Shown piece after piece: positions 33,840-41,746 of a DNA stretch of 64,000 nucleotides. The DNA is taken from positions 1-64,000 of the forward strand of contig JBGQIB010000003.1 in the NCBI GenBank assembly GCA_041498295.1, given 5' to 3'. Numbering within the stretch: position 1 is the first letter of the stretch; each line of letters starts with the position of its first letter. The translations under genes and the position numbers were made by a program. This DNA is from VGRW01 sp041498295 (GTDB lineage Bacteria > Myxococcota_A > UBA9160 > SZUA-336). The notes beneath the pieces were generated by a model that saw only the letters and a program-made list of their open reading frames with translations, was not told the origin of the DNA and did no database searches.

Positions 33840-35389
33840 CGCCGCACCTCGATGTCGCGCCACGCGTCGAGCTCTTCCTGACGCGGCGCCTGCTCGGCGC
33901 GACACGGGACGTCGAGAATCATCGTGTCGCGACGCTCCTTGGTGTAGGGACGCCAGGTCGGAAGGCCGGTGTGGTTCGGGTCGCCGGAGCGCGCGAACTG
34001 GAGCCACGTCTCGGAGAGCGTGTTTGCGAGCGCGCCCTTGTCGGGGCGCTCGCCGGTGATCGGCACGCCGTCGACGTTGTCGAACACGAACGGGATCTCG
34101 AGCGCGTGGGCCGCCTTGAACAGACCGCCCATGTAGTCCGACTGCCAAGCGAACAGATACATGAACACGGGCGCGGTTCCGCCCTCGGCCTTCCGCTCCG
34201 CGAGTCGGATCGACATGATGCGCGTGGGCTCGGTCGAGATCGCTATGAACAGGTCCCAGGGCGTGGCCTCGGGGCGCGTGCGCTTGTAGGTCGCGAGCAC
34301 GCGCTCGAGCTTGTCGCCGAGCATCGAGGTGAGTCGCCGGCGCAGATCCTCCTCGCTGAGCGTGCGCCGCTTCGGGTCGGCCGCCACGAACATCGCGGCC
34401 TCGTCGAGATTCGTGCCGATCATGAGCGGCACACCGGCCGCGCTCGGGGCGGCCGTTGGGTGGAACGGGTGACTCGGGAAGTGAGTGCCGTCGACCACCG
34501 GTGAGAGCTGGAACATCGCCGGCGCGCCGAGCAGGAACGGCCCCGTGCCGGGCTTGCCGGGCGGCATTCTGCCGATGACATCGAGAAGCCGTTGCGCCGG
34601 AACCTGCTGCAGCTTGCGCGCGTCGCTCGGCGGAATCTCGAGCTTCGCGAGCAGGGTCTCCGTGAATGCCTGCGCGATCGCGCGCTCGACGCCGCGCAGC
34701 CCCGGCCCGCTTTGCACCACCGCGCGGTGGAACAAGCCCTGCGCCGCCGGCAGCGCGAGCATCGTGCTCACCTTCGCGCCGCCGCCCGACTCACCGAAGA
34801 TCGTCACGTTGTTCGAGTCGCCGCCGATCGCCGCGGCGTTGTCGCGCAGCCACTGCAGGGCGAGCACGACGTCCAGCAGTCCCGCGACGCCCGAGCCCGA
34901 AAACTCCTCGCCGAGCGCGTCCGCGAGGTGCAGATACCCGAACACGTTCAGGCGGTGATTCACCGTGATCACGACCGCGTCGCCGCGGCGCGCGAGGTTC
35001 GCGCCGTCGTACCACGTCTCGGAGCCCGCGCCCGCGCTGAAGCCGCGGCCGTGCAGCCAGACCATCATCGGGCGCCGGCGGCCGTCGCCGAGGCCCGGCG
35101 TCCAGACGTTCAGCGCGAGACAGTCCTCGCTCTGCGGCAGATAGCGCACGCTGCCGATCACGCGCGCATCCGACAGCGCCGGGTCGACGAGCGAGCCGAG
35201 CTGCGGGCAGATCGGGCCGAAGTCGGTCGCGTCGCGCACGCCACTCCACGGCGCGCGCGCTACGGGCAGCCGAAAGCGCCGCTCGCCGTCCGTCGCCTCG
35301 CCGTAGGGCACGCCCGCGAAGCGGTGAATTCCACGCTCGCTGGTTCCGCGCAGCTTCCCTGCGCTCGTCTCGATGACCGGCTCACTCAT
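33836..35389 (-). CDS. Type-B carboxylesterase family protein
   Basis: A 517-residue hydrolase: RFAGVPYGEATDGERRF, SEDCLALNVWTPG, nucleophile elbow FGESGGGAKVS, IGTNLDEAAMFV (acid region) and a late AAHALEIPFVFDN with the likely catalytic histidine. The oxyanion motif, normally HGGGF, reads WLHGRGFSAG here. Substrate unknown; likely cytoplasmic as no signal peptide is visible. The stop touches the cupin remnant. Confidence 0.9.
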   Translation of the reverse strand: MSEPVIETSAGKLRGTSERGIHRFAGVPYGEATDGERRFRLPVARAPWSGVRDATDFGPICPQLGSLVDPALSDARVIGSVRYLPQSEDCLALNVWTPGLGDGRRRPMMVWLHGRGFSAGAGSETWYDGANLARRGDAVVITVNHRLNVFGYLHLADALGEEFSGSGVAGLLDVVLALQWLRDNAAAIGGDSNNVTIFGESGGGAKVSTMLALPAAQGLFHRAVVQSGPGLRGVERAIAQAFTETLLAKLEIPPSDARKLQQVPAQRLLDVIGRMPPGKPGTGPFLLGAPAMFQLSPVVDGTHFPSHPFHPTAAPSAAGVPLMIGTNLDEAAMFVAADPKRRTLSEEDLRRRLTSMLGDKLERVLATYKRTRPEATPWDLFIAISTEPTRIMSIRLAERKAEGGTAPVFMYLFAWQSDYMGGLFKAAHALEIPFVFDNVDGVPITGERPDKGALANTLSETWLQFARSGDPNHTGLPTWRPYTKERRDTMILDVPCRAEQAPRQEELDAWRDIEVRR

Positions 35390-35419
35390 GACTGCACGTC
35401 CTCCGTGCAGCGCAGAGTA

Positions 35420-35965
35420 TCAGGTCGCGTCGCGCGCCTTCCAGGAAAGTTCCCAGACACACGAGAGCGCGCCGATCACGCGGCACTTGGTGTGGTGCAC
35501 CTGCACGTCCTCGAAGCCGAGGATCGACATGCGCTCCGCCTGGTAACCCGTGAACGTGTCGCAGATTTCGCGCGTGGGCAGCGCGAAATTCAGGAGCTCC
35601 ACGACCGCGTGGCCCGCCTCGCGCTCGACCACCCGCAGCTCGCCGGTGTCGTACATCGACGAGAGCAGCGTGAAGGCGGCCTTGCGATCGGCGTTCTTGT
35701 TGAAGCGGCTGTACGTGCCTTCCATGTGCGCGCGCGCCGCGTCTCGGCCCATCTTCTCGCACGGATTCACGCGCCCGCCGCCGCCAGCCTTCATCATCGC
35801 GCGCAGGATCTCGGCGTACTCCTCGAGCGGATACCAGGACGCGAGCACGATGCGCTGCTCGAGGTAATGCGCCAGCTTCGCGGGCAAGAGCGACGTTCCG
35901 CGCTCACCTTGCGCCTGGAGCGCCTTCACTGCCTCGACGACGACGGTTCCCTTGGCGTGAGCCAT
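35420..35965 (-). CDS. Conserved protein of unknown function (possible DUF2378-like)
   Basis: A 181-residue protein starting MAHAKGTVVVEAVKALQ with LAHYLEQRIVLASWYPLEEY, KMGRDAARAHMEG and a cysteine-containing C-terminus (HHTKCRVIGALSCVWEL). The layout recalls the Myxococcales paralogous family TIGR02265/DUF2378 and V4R-like domains, but this is recall, not a search. No catalytic motif was identified. It lies 30 bases upstream of the carboxylesterase on the same strand. Confidence 0.6.
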   Translation of the reverse strand: MAHAKGTVVVEAVKALQAQGERGTSLLPAKLAHYLEQRIVLASWYPLEEYAEILRAMMKAGGGGRVNPCEKMGRDAARAHMEGTYSRFNKNADRKAAFTLLSSMYDTGELRVVEREAGHAVVELLNFALPTREICDTFTGYQAERMSILGFEDVQVHHTKCRVIGALSCVWELSWKARDAT

Positions 35966-36057
35966 GGCGGTCGATCGGCCGGCGCTGTAGGCGGCTTGAG
36001 ATCAGTGCGACGGCTGGCGCGCAGGCATCCCCATCGACCCGATATCATGCGCGCACC

Positions 36058-36900
36058 ATGACGACAGCCACACCCGAACCCGACCTCTTCGCAGCGGACG
36101 AGCTCGCGGACTTCGAGCGCCGCGACGTGACTCTGCTCGACAAGACGAAGCTCGTGTTCGTCGCGGGCAGCGGCCCCGCGGTGATCGTGATGTCGGAGAT
36201 GCCCGGCATCTACGCTGGCGTCTCGCGCTTCGCGCGCATGGTGCGCGACGCCGGCTTCACGGTCTGGATGCCGCAGCTCTTCGGCATCCCGGGCCACGCG
36301 CCGACGATGGGCTACGGGCTGCGCAGCATGGTGATGGGCTGCATCAGCCGCGAGTTCCGCGCGTTCGCCGCGAACGAGTCGAGCCCAGTCACTGCCTGGC
36401 TGCGCGCGCTCTCCGCGCACGCGCACCCGCTGTGCGGCGGGAAGGGCGTCGGCGCGATCGGCATGTGCTTCACCGGGAACTTCGCGCTCTCGATGATGCT
36501 CGAGCCCGCGATGCTCGCGCCGGTTCTCTCGCAGCCGTCGCTGCCGCTGTTCCGCGCCGGCGGCATGCACATCTCGCCGGACGAGCTCGAGCAAGTGAAG
36601 AAGCGCCTCGAGCGCGAGGACCTCACGGTGCGCGCGTACCGCTTCGAGGGCGATCCGTTCTGCAAGGCCGCGCGCTTCGAGGCCTACCAGCAGGCACTCG
36701 GTCCGCGCTTCGAGGCGCGCGTGCTGCCCAACTCGGCCGCGCGCAAGGGCACGCCCATGCCGCCGCACAGCGTCGTCACCATGCACCTCATCGATCGCGC
36801 CGGCGAGCCGACCCGCGCCGCCGTCGACGAGATACTCGCGTTCTTCGCCGAGCGCCTGAACGCGCCCCCTTTGGCTCTAGACGGCGCGCTCCGCGAGTAG
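36058..36900 (+). CDS. Dienelactone-hydrolase-family protein
   Basis: A 280-residue alpha/beta hydrolase of the DLH family: AVIVMSEMPGIYAGVSRFARMVRDAGF, nucleophile cysteine in GAIGMCFTGNFAL, and a late PPHSVVTMHLID with the catalytic histidine candidate. DLH enzymes use Cys rather than Ser. It is convergent with the MAPEG gene, whose end overlaps it by 24 bases. Confidence 0.88.
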   Translation: MTTATPEPDLFAADELADFERRDVTLLDKTKLVFVAGSGPAVIVMSEMPGIYAGVSRFARMVRDAGFTVWMPQLFGIPGHAPTMGYGLRSMVMGCISREFRAFAANESSPVTAWLRALSAHAHPLCGGKGVGAIGMCFTGNFALSMMLEPAMLAPVLSQPSLPLFRAGGMHISPDELEQVKKRLEREDLTVRAYRFEGDPFCKAARFEAYQQALGPRFEARVLPNSAARKGTPMPPHSVVTMHLIDRAGEPTRAAVDEILAFFAERLNAPPLALDGALRE

Positions 36901-37314
36901 ACGGAACGCGAAGACCGCCCACAGCACGAAGATCAAGACGGTGCCCGCCGCGTACGCGTAGAAGCGGTGCATCACCCTGTTGTACGTGAGGTGGATGAAG
37001 CTGTGCAGCACGCGCAGCGCCACGAAGACCCACGCGCCGACGACGAAGAATGGAGTCACGTGGTCCCACGCGGCGAGACACGCGCACAGCGTGTAGAAGA
37101 GAACCGGGACCTCGAAGAGGTTCTTGAAGTTGTCCGCAGCTTCGACGCGCTCGAGCGAGCCCGCGCCGAGCACGGAATTGCGCACCGACTGCGGCTCGAT
37201 CTTCTTCTCCCCAATCTCGGCGATCCGCACGACGTACATGCGCACCCAAACGATCGCGGTGAGCACGACCAGCGCGGCGCACGGCAAGAAGATGTCGACC
37301 TTCGCAACGATCAA
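36877..37314 (-). CDS. MAPEG-family membrane protein
   Basis: A 145-residue protein from a TTG at 37314 with four hydrophobic segments. The MAPEG core is ERVEAADNFKNLFEVPVLFY, which contains the N-x-x-E glutathione-related motif, and the C-terminal YNRVMHRFYAYAAG. MAPEG proteins include glutathione and eicosanoid enzymes; a bacterial function is not known for this branch. The start lies 4 bases after the stop of the esterase gene, so they are probably co-transcribed. Confidence 0.82.
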   Translation of the reverse strand: MIVAKVDIFLPCAALVVLTAIVWVRMYVVRIAEIGEKKIEPQSVRNSVLGAGSLERVEAADNFKNLFEVPVLFYTLCACLAAWDHVTPFFVVGAWVFVALRVLHSFIHLTYNRVMHRFYAYAAGTVLIFVLWAVFAFRLLAERAV

Positions 37315-37318
37315 GCGT

Positions 37319-38278
37319 TCAGCTCCCCAACGATGCGGCGATGAACTCTTGGCAGCGCTTGTTCGCCTTCGCGGCGAGTGGGAGCGGGAACAAGTTGAAG
37401 CCGTGCACACCGCCCGGGTAGACCACGAGCTCCGCGCGGCTGCCCGCGGCGGCCCAGCGCGCGGACATGAAGAGACTGTCGTCGATCAGGGGATCGAGCG
37501 TACCGACGCTGAACAGCGCCGGCGGCAGACTGTGGAGATCCGCGTAGAGCGGCGACGCGTCGGGATTTCCGCGCTGGCTCTTGTCCGGAATGAAGTGATT
37601 CGAGAACCACTCGATGATCGGCGTCGAGAGGATCAAATAGCGCTCGCCCCAGTTGCGCACGCTGGGAGTGAAGGTCAGGTCGTAGATCCCGTAGACGAGG
37701 TTCGCGCCGCGGAACGGAGTCAGATGGTGGCGGTCGCGCAGGCGGATCATCGTGACCGCCGCGAGGTGCGCACCCGCCGACTCACCGCCGATCGCGAAGC
37801 GCTCGCTGCCGAACTCGCGCGCCGCGTTCTCGATGACCCAAAGCGCCGCGGCTTCGCAGTCGTCCGGCCCGGCCGGGTACGGGTGCTCCGGCGCGAGTCG
37901 GTAGCCCGCGCTCACCACCACCGCGTTCGCCGCGTTCGCGATCTGGTCGAGCATCACATCCTGGCCGTCGTGACTCCCGAGCGCGTGTCCGCCGCCGTGG
38001 ATGTGGAGGTACACGCCGCGCACCGCGCCGCTCTTCGGTCGAATCACGCGCAGCGGAATCTCGCCCGCGGGTCCGCGAATCACTCGCGTCTGCGCGTGAG
38101 GCAGACGCACGAGCGGCCCGAACGTCCCCTGCCCCGACTCGCGCGCCGCGCGAATCGCCTGCGGCGTCTGCGTGTGAATGGGCGGCGTCTGCGCGAGCAG
38201 CTTCTCGAGCATCTCGTTCGCGGTCTGCGTTTCGGGATCGATCGCCTCGGGCGCAAAGAGATGCGGGTCGAGCGTCAT
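37319..38278 (-). CDS. HSL-type alpha/beta hydrolase/esterase
   Basis: A 319-residue hormone-sensitive-lipase family esterase: oxyanion motif LHIHGGGHALGS, VVSAGYRLAPEHPYPAG, nucleophile elbow IGGESAGAHLA, DPLIDDSLF with the acid and VVYPGGVHGFNLFP with the histidine. The ATG at 38278 follows GGAGGA; the frame is open further up but without family similarity. Likely same transcript as the downstream MAPEG gene. Confidence 0.92.
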   Translation of the reverse strand: MTLDPHLFAPEAIDPETQTANEMLEKLLAQTPPIHTQTPQAIRAARESGQGTFGPLVRLPHAQTRVIRGPAGEIPLRVIRPKSGAVRGVYLHIHGGGHALGSHDGQDVMLDQIANAANAVVVSAGYRLAPEHPYPAGPDDCEAAALWVIENAAREFGSERFAIGGESAGAHLAAVTMIRLRDRHHLTPFRGANLVYGIYDLTFTPSVRNWGERYLILSTPIIEWFSNHFIPDKSQRGNPDASPLYADLHSLPPALFSVGTLDPLIDDSLFMSARWAAAGSRAELVVYPGGVHGFNLFPLPLAAKANKRCQEFIAASLGS

Positions 38279-38301
38279 CGAATCGTCCTCCGCCACACAG
38301 T

Positions 38302-39192
38302 CTACTTCGCGCGCAGGAAGTCGCGGAGCTCGCGCGCGAGCGCCTGGGGCGCGTCCTCTTGCACGTTGTGTCCGGCATCGGGAACTCGGACCCACGAACC
38401 GTTCGGGAAGCAGGCCGCGAACGCCGCGACTTTCTCATCGGTCAGCACGCGGCTGCGCCCGCCGCGCACGATGCGCACCGGCATCGCCATGGGCTTCGCG
38501 AGCTCCGGCAGCTCCTCGAGCTTCGCGAGGATGTGCGCGTAGTCGTGCGGGCGGCGCCGATCGTTGCGCCAGGCGAGCGAGCCGTCGGGCAGGCGGTGGC
38601 TCATGTGGATGTAGCGGTACAGGATCTTGTCGCGCGGACCGCCGCTCGTGCTCACCGCGAAGGCGCGATCGACCAGCTCGTCGAGCGAGAGCTCCGCGAT
38701 CGCCTGGCTCATGAACTCGCGCATGCCCTGGGTCGCGGTGAAGTCCACCCCCGGCCCGACGTCGACGAGCGTGAGCGAGCGCGCGCGGGTGAGCGGCGAC
38801 GCGGCGTAGTGCGCGGCCACGTTCCCGCCCAGCGACATGCCGACGACGTGGAATTCGTCCCCGCCGAGCTCATCGGCCAGCGCCTCGACGTCGCGCACGG
38901 AGTCGGGAATCGAGTAGCGCTCGCTCCAGTCACTGAGCCCGTGACCGCGCAGATCGAGCGCAACGCAGTGAAAGTCACTTCCGAGCTCGAGCGCGACGAG
39001 GTCCCACGTGTGCGCGGTGAGCGCGCCGCCGTGCAGAAGCACGATCGTGTCTCCGCGGCCCGGCCAGTCGAGATAGTGGAGCTCGAGATTGTCGGGTGTC
39101 CGGAAGCGGCGCGAATGCGGCGCGAAGCCGGGAGGCACACAAATTCCGAAAGCTGCCGCGAGGCGCGTGAGAACGTCGTCGGAGCTCGGCAC
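38302..39192 (-). CDS. Alpha/beta hydrolase
   Basis: A 296-residue hydrolase: IVLLHGGALTAHTWDLV, CVALDLRGHGLSDWS, nucleophile elbow VVGMSLGGNVAAH, and VPDAGHNVQEDAPQAL with the histidine. Substrate unknown. It ends 23 bases upstream of the HSL-type esterase ATG on the same strand, giving a small hydrolase operon. Confidence 0.9.
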   Translation of the reverse strand: MPSSDDVLTRLAAAFGICVPPGFAPHSRRFRTPDNLELHYLDWPGRGDTIVLLHGGALTAHTWDLVALELGSDFHCVALDLRGHGLSDWSERYSIPDSVRDVEALADELGGDEFHVVGMSLGGNVAAHYAASPLTRARSLTLVDVGPGVDFTATQGMREFMSQAIAELSLDELVDRAFAVSTSGGPRDKILYRYIHMSHRLPDGSLAWRNDRRRPHDYAHILAKLEELPELAKPMAMPVRIVRGGRSRVLTDEKVAAFAACFPNGSWVRVPDAGHNVQEDAPQALARELRDFLRAK

Positions 39193-39235
39193 GAGAGGAG
39201 CCTACCCTCCGAGCAGGTGTTAAGCTTCGCGTGAC

Positions 39236-41164
39236 GTGGCTGCCCCTGTGCTCTCGATGCTGCTCTGCTCGCTGCTGTTGTTTGTCGCGCTGCCGGCGCG
39301 CGCCGCGTCCGTGACGAGCACGTGGCTGGGCGGCACCGGGGACTGGACGGATCCCGCGCACTGGAACGGCGCCGTCGTTCCTCAAAACACGGGCACCGAT
39401 TCGTACGATGCGGCGATCGATGGGGGGAACCCGGGCGCATCCGAGGTGACCCTCGATTCGCAAGACACCATCGGTTCGCTCCAGGTCGACGCGGGTGATG
39501 CCCTTGTCGTGACTCCGACCGGCCAACTCACGCTCGACGGCGATCGGATCGAGAACGCGGGTGAGGTGACGCTGCACGGCATCGGCAGCGGGTACCCGCC
39601 GCCATCCCTCGTCGCGAGCGCGCCTGACACCGTGATCTCGGGCGGCGGGTCCATGGTTCTGGACGGCGGTGACCTCTTCGGCTCCTCGCTCGCGAACATG
39701 GACAATCGGATCGCGGGATGGGGAACGATCACATCCGAGACCGGGGTCCAAGGCGGGGAAGGCTTCAGGAACTACGGCGTTGTCGAGGCGAACGTCGCGG
39801 GAAAGACGCTCGGGGTCGGGAACTCCGGAGTGAACTATGGGACGATGCGAGCCGTCGGTGGCGGAACTCTCCTTCTGCAGGGCGGCGGCACGGTCTACCT
39901 CAACCGAGGGTCCGTCGAAGCGCTGGACGGATCGGAGGTCGGATCAAACGACTTCTTCGAGTCTCTGGGCGGCAGCTTCACTGCCCTCCGCCACAGCACA
40001 ATGAACCTGGCGGGGAGCTACTCTGACGGGACTCAGTTCGTGACCGATGCGGACAGTCAGATCTCTCTCGACAACTACACACACGGCACTCTCGACGGCG
40101 TGACTTTCGACGGTCAGATCGAGCTGAGAGACTCGGGTGTGAGCGGCACCATCACGAACCGCGGGTTGATTCGTGGTGGAGTAACTGCCGTCGGCCCGAC
40201 GACCATCGTAAATCAAGGCCGAATCGTCCTTCAGTACGAGGAATCCCAGCACGGCGACGTTCTCTCGTTTGCCGGCGGCGGAACGGTGACGCTCGACGCG
40301 ACGAATGCCGACCCAGGGTATCGTCCCGGGCCGATTCGAAATGTCGACAACGAGCTGAGCGGAACGGGGAGGCTTGGGCTCCTCCAAAATGGGGGTCTCA
40401 TCGAGGCATCGGGCGGCGCGCTCCAAATCGGTGGATCTCAGCTCGATCACACCGGGGTCTTCGCTGCAGCCCCGGGTGGCTCTCTGGCGATGGCAGCTAC
40501 CGTCACCGGAGCTGGATCTTGGCGCGCCGACGGCGGCCAGATCCACGTCACGGGCAACGTCGCCACTACCGGCGACATCGAGGTCCTCCACAGTGGCTCA
40601 CTCGCGGTGGATACGGTGATGTCCGGCAACGATCTCGTCGTCGACAACACCAGCTCACTCGACGTGCAGGGCATCTTGCGCTTGGCGGGAGACATCGACC
40701 TCGACGGCGCGAACAACGGGCGCTGGCACTTCGGCCCAAGCGCGTCTCTCGAGATCAACGGCGCGCGCGGCGCCGCGATCGGTGACTGGGGTGACTGGCA
40801 GTTCCTCGAGGCGACGGGGATCAATCTGTTCCTCCAGCCCGTGGACGGCGGCATCATGAGCATGGGCTTGTATCTCCCCGAGATCGTGATCGGCCCGGAT
40901 GGCCGCCTCGTTCTCCGCGATCGCCGCGACAACGGAAATCGCCCGTTCAACCTCCCCGAGGTCGTCTACGTCGATACCCTCGTCTTCTCCGACTCACTCG
41001 GCCTTTTGAACCTGAACGGAATCGCGCTCTACTACAACCACCTCGTCGGCTCCGCGGAGCAGATCATCAATGTGGCGGTGCCCGAGCCCGGCGCGGGCTG
41101 GCTTCTCGGCGCGGCGTTCGCCTTCGTGGTCGCTGCGCGAGAGCTGCGCAACAAAGAGCCGTAG
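39236..41164 (+). CDS. Secreted beta-helical PEP-CTERM protein
   Basis: A 642-residue exported protein. A signal peptide (LLCSLLLFVALPARA) is followed by many short glycine- and asparagine-rich strands such as IENAGEVTLHG, GGGTLLLQGGGTVYLNRG and NRGLIRGGVTAVG, typical of autotransporter-like beta-helices. The C-terminus has the PEP-CTERM sorting signal VPEP, a hydrophobic stretch (WLLGAAFAFVVAA) and basic residues (RELRNK). Such signals are read by exosortases. No exosortase gene lies in this window. Codon use is less GC-rich than in neighbours. The GTG start is uncertain. Confidence 0.8.
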   Translation: MAAPVLSMLLCSLLLFVALPARAASVTSTWLGGTGDWTDPAHWNGAVVPQNTGTDSYDAAIDGGNPGASEVTLDSQDTIGSLQVDAGDALVVTPTGQLTLDGDRIENAGEVTLHGIGSGYPPPSLVASAPDTVISGGGSMVLDGGDLFGSSLANMDNRIAGWGTITSETGVQGGEGFRNYGVVEANVAGKTLGVGNSGVNYGTMRAVGGGTLLLQGGGTVYLNRGSVEALDGSEVGSNDFFESLGGSFTALRHSTMNLAGSYSDGTQFVTDADSQISLDNYTHGTLDGVTFDGQIELRDSGVSGTITNRGLIRGGVTAVGPTTIVNQGRIVLQYEESQHGDVLSFAGGGTVTLDATNADPGYRPGPIRNVDNELSGTGRLGLLQNGGLIEASGGALQIGGSQLDHTGVFAAAPGGSLAMAATVTGAGSWRADGGQIHVTGNVATTGDIEVLHSGSLAVDTVMSGNDLVVDNTSSLDVQGILRLAGDIDLDGANNGRWHFGPSASLEINGARGAAIGDWGDWQFLEATGINLFLQPVDGGIMSMGLYLPEIVIGPDGRLVLRDRRDNGNRPFNLPEVVYVDTLVFSDSLGLLNLNGIALYYNHLVGSAEQIINVAVPEPGAGWLLGAAFAFVVAARELRNKEP

Positions 41165-41175
41165 CTGCCGAAATC

Positions 41176-41205
41176 TTGAGCAGGATCGGCCCCATAGGTT
41201 ATCCT
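41176..41205 (+). promoter_or_regulatory. Possible promoter ahead of the carbamoyltransferase module
   Basis: TTGAGC and TATCCT are about 18 bases apart, 29 bases or so before the SxtJ-like start. The stretch also has a GCAGGAT/ATCCTGC inverted repeat. It is the only sigma70-like signal noticed in this gap; support is weak. Confidence 0.3.
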
Positions 41206-41233
41206 GCCGGCCCCGCGCGGAGTCCTCTGGCGC

Positions 41234-41740
41234 GTGCACAACGAAGGAGAGCGACCTCTGGCGCACCCCCGACTCGGCCGAGCGGACGCGGCTGCCGCGA
41301 TCTGGAATTGGCGCGCTTCCGACGCGTCCAAGACCGGGCGCGACGCGGCTGCGGCAAGCCAGGCGCGGCTGCGCGGCGTGGTTCGCGGGCTCGTCCTCGC
41401 CGCCGTCGGCTCCTTGGTCTTCCTCTTCTGGTCGCGCGGCCTCGGCAGCGTCGCACTCGGCGTCTCGGCCGTCGTGCTGGCCTCGGCTCTCGTGTCGCCC
41501 ACCGGCCTGTACGCGGCGCTCGAACGCGCGCTCGAGGCCCTGACCCGCGCCACCGGCCTCGGCCTCACGTGGGTCTCCATGTCGCTGATCTTCTTCCTCG
41601 TAGTCACGCCGTTCGGCTATTTCTTCCGCCGCGGCCGGCGCGATCCGATGCGCCGCTACTACGAGCCGGGCGCGACCACCTATTGGTCCGAGCGCACGCT
41701 CGGCCGCAGCGCGTCCAAACTTCGCGCGCGTCAGTTCTAA
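41234..41740 (+). CDS. SxtJ-like membrane protein
   Basis: A 168-residue protein with two hydrophobic regions (VVRGLVLAAVGSLVFLFW; SLIFFLVVTPFGYFF) and a tail ending SASKLRARQF. Proteins of the SxtJ type regularly stand beside NodU-type carbamoyltransferases, as here. The GTG at 41234 is one option; an AAGGAGAG just inside points to a start a few codons later, with only a CTG available. Function unknown. Confidence 0.7.
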   Translation: MHNEGERPLAHPRLGRADAAAAIWNWRASDASKTGRDAAAASQARLRGVVRGLVLAAVGSLVFLFWSRGLGSVALGVSAVVLASALVSPTGLYAALERALEALTRATGLGLTWVSMSLIFFLVVTPFGYFFRRGRRDPMRRYYEPGATTYWSERTLGRSASKLRARQF

Positions 41741-41746
41741 GGCGTC

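Noticed and set aside
34592..36061. A 489-codon plus-strand frame opposite the carboxylesterase
   Set aside because: Shadow of the esterase; composition is low-complexity with no motif.
41180..41207. GCAGGAT/ATCCTGC inverted repeat as a terminator of the PEP-CTERM gene
   Set aside because: The loop is 14 bases and no T-run follows; a promoter-associated role is at least as likely, so no terminator was called.
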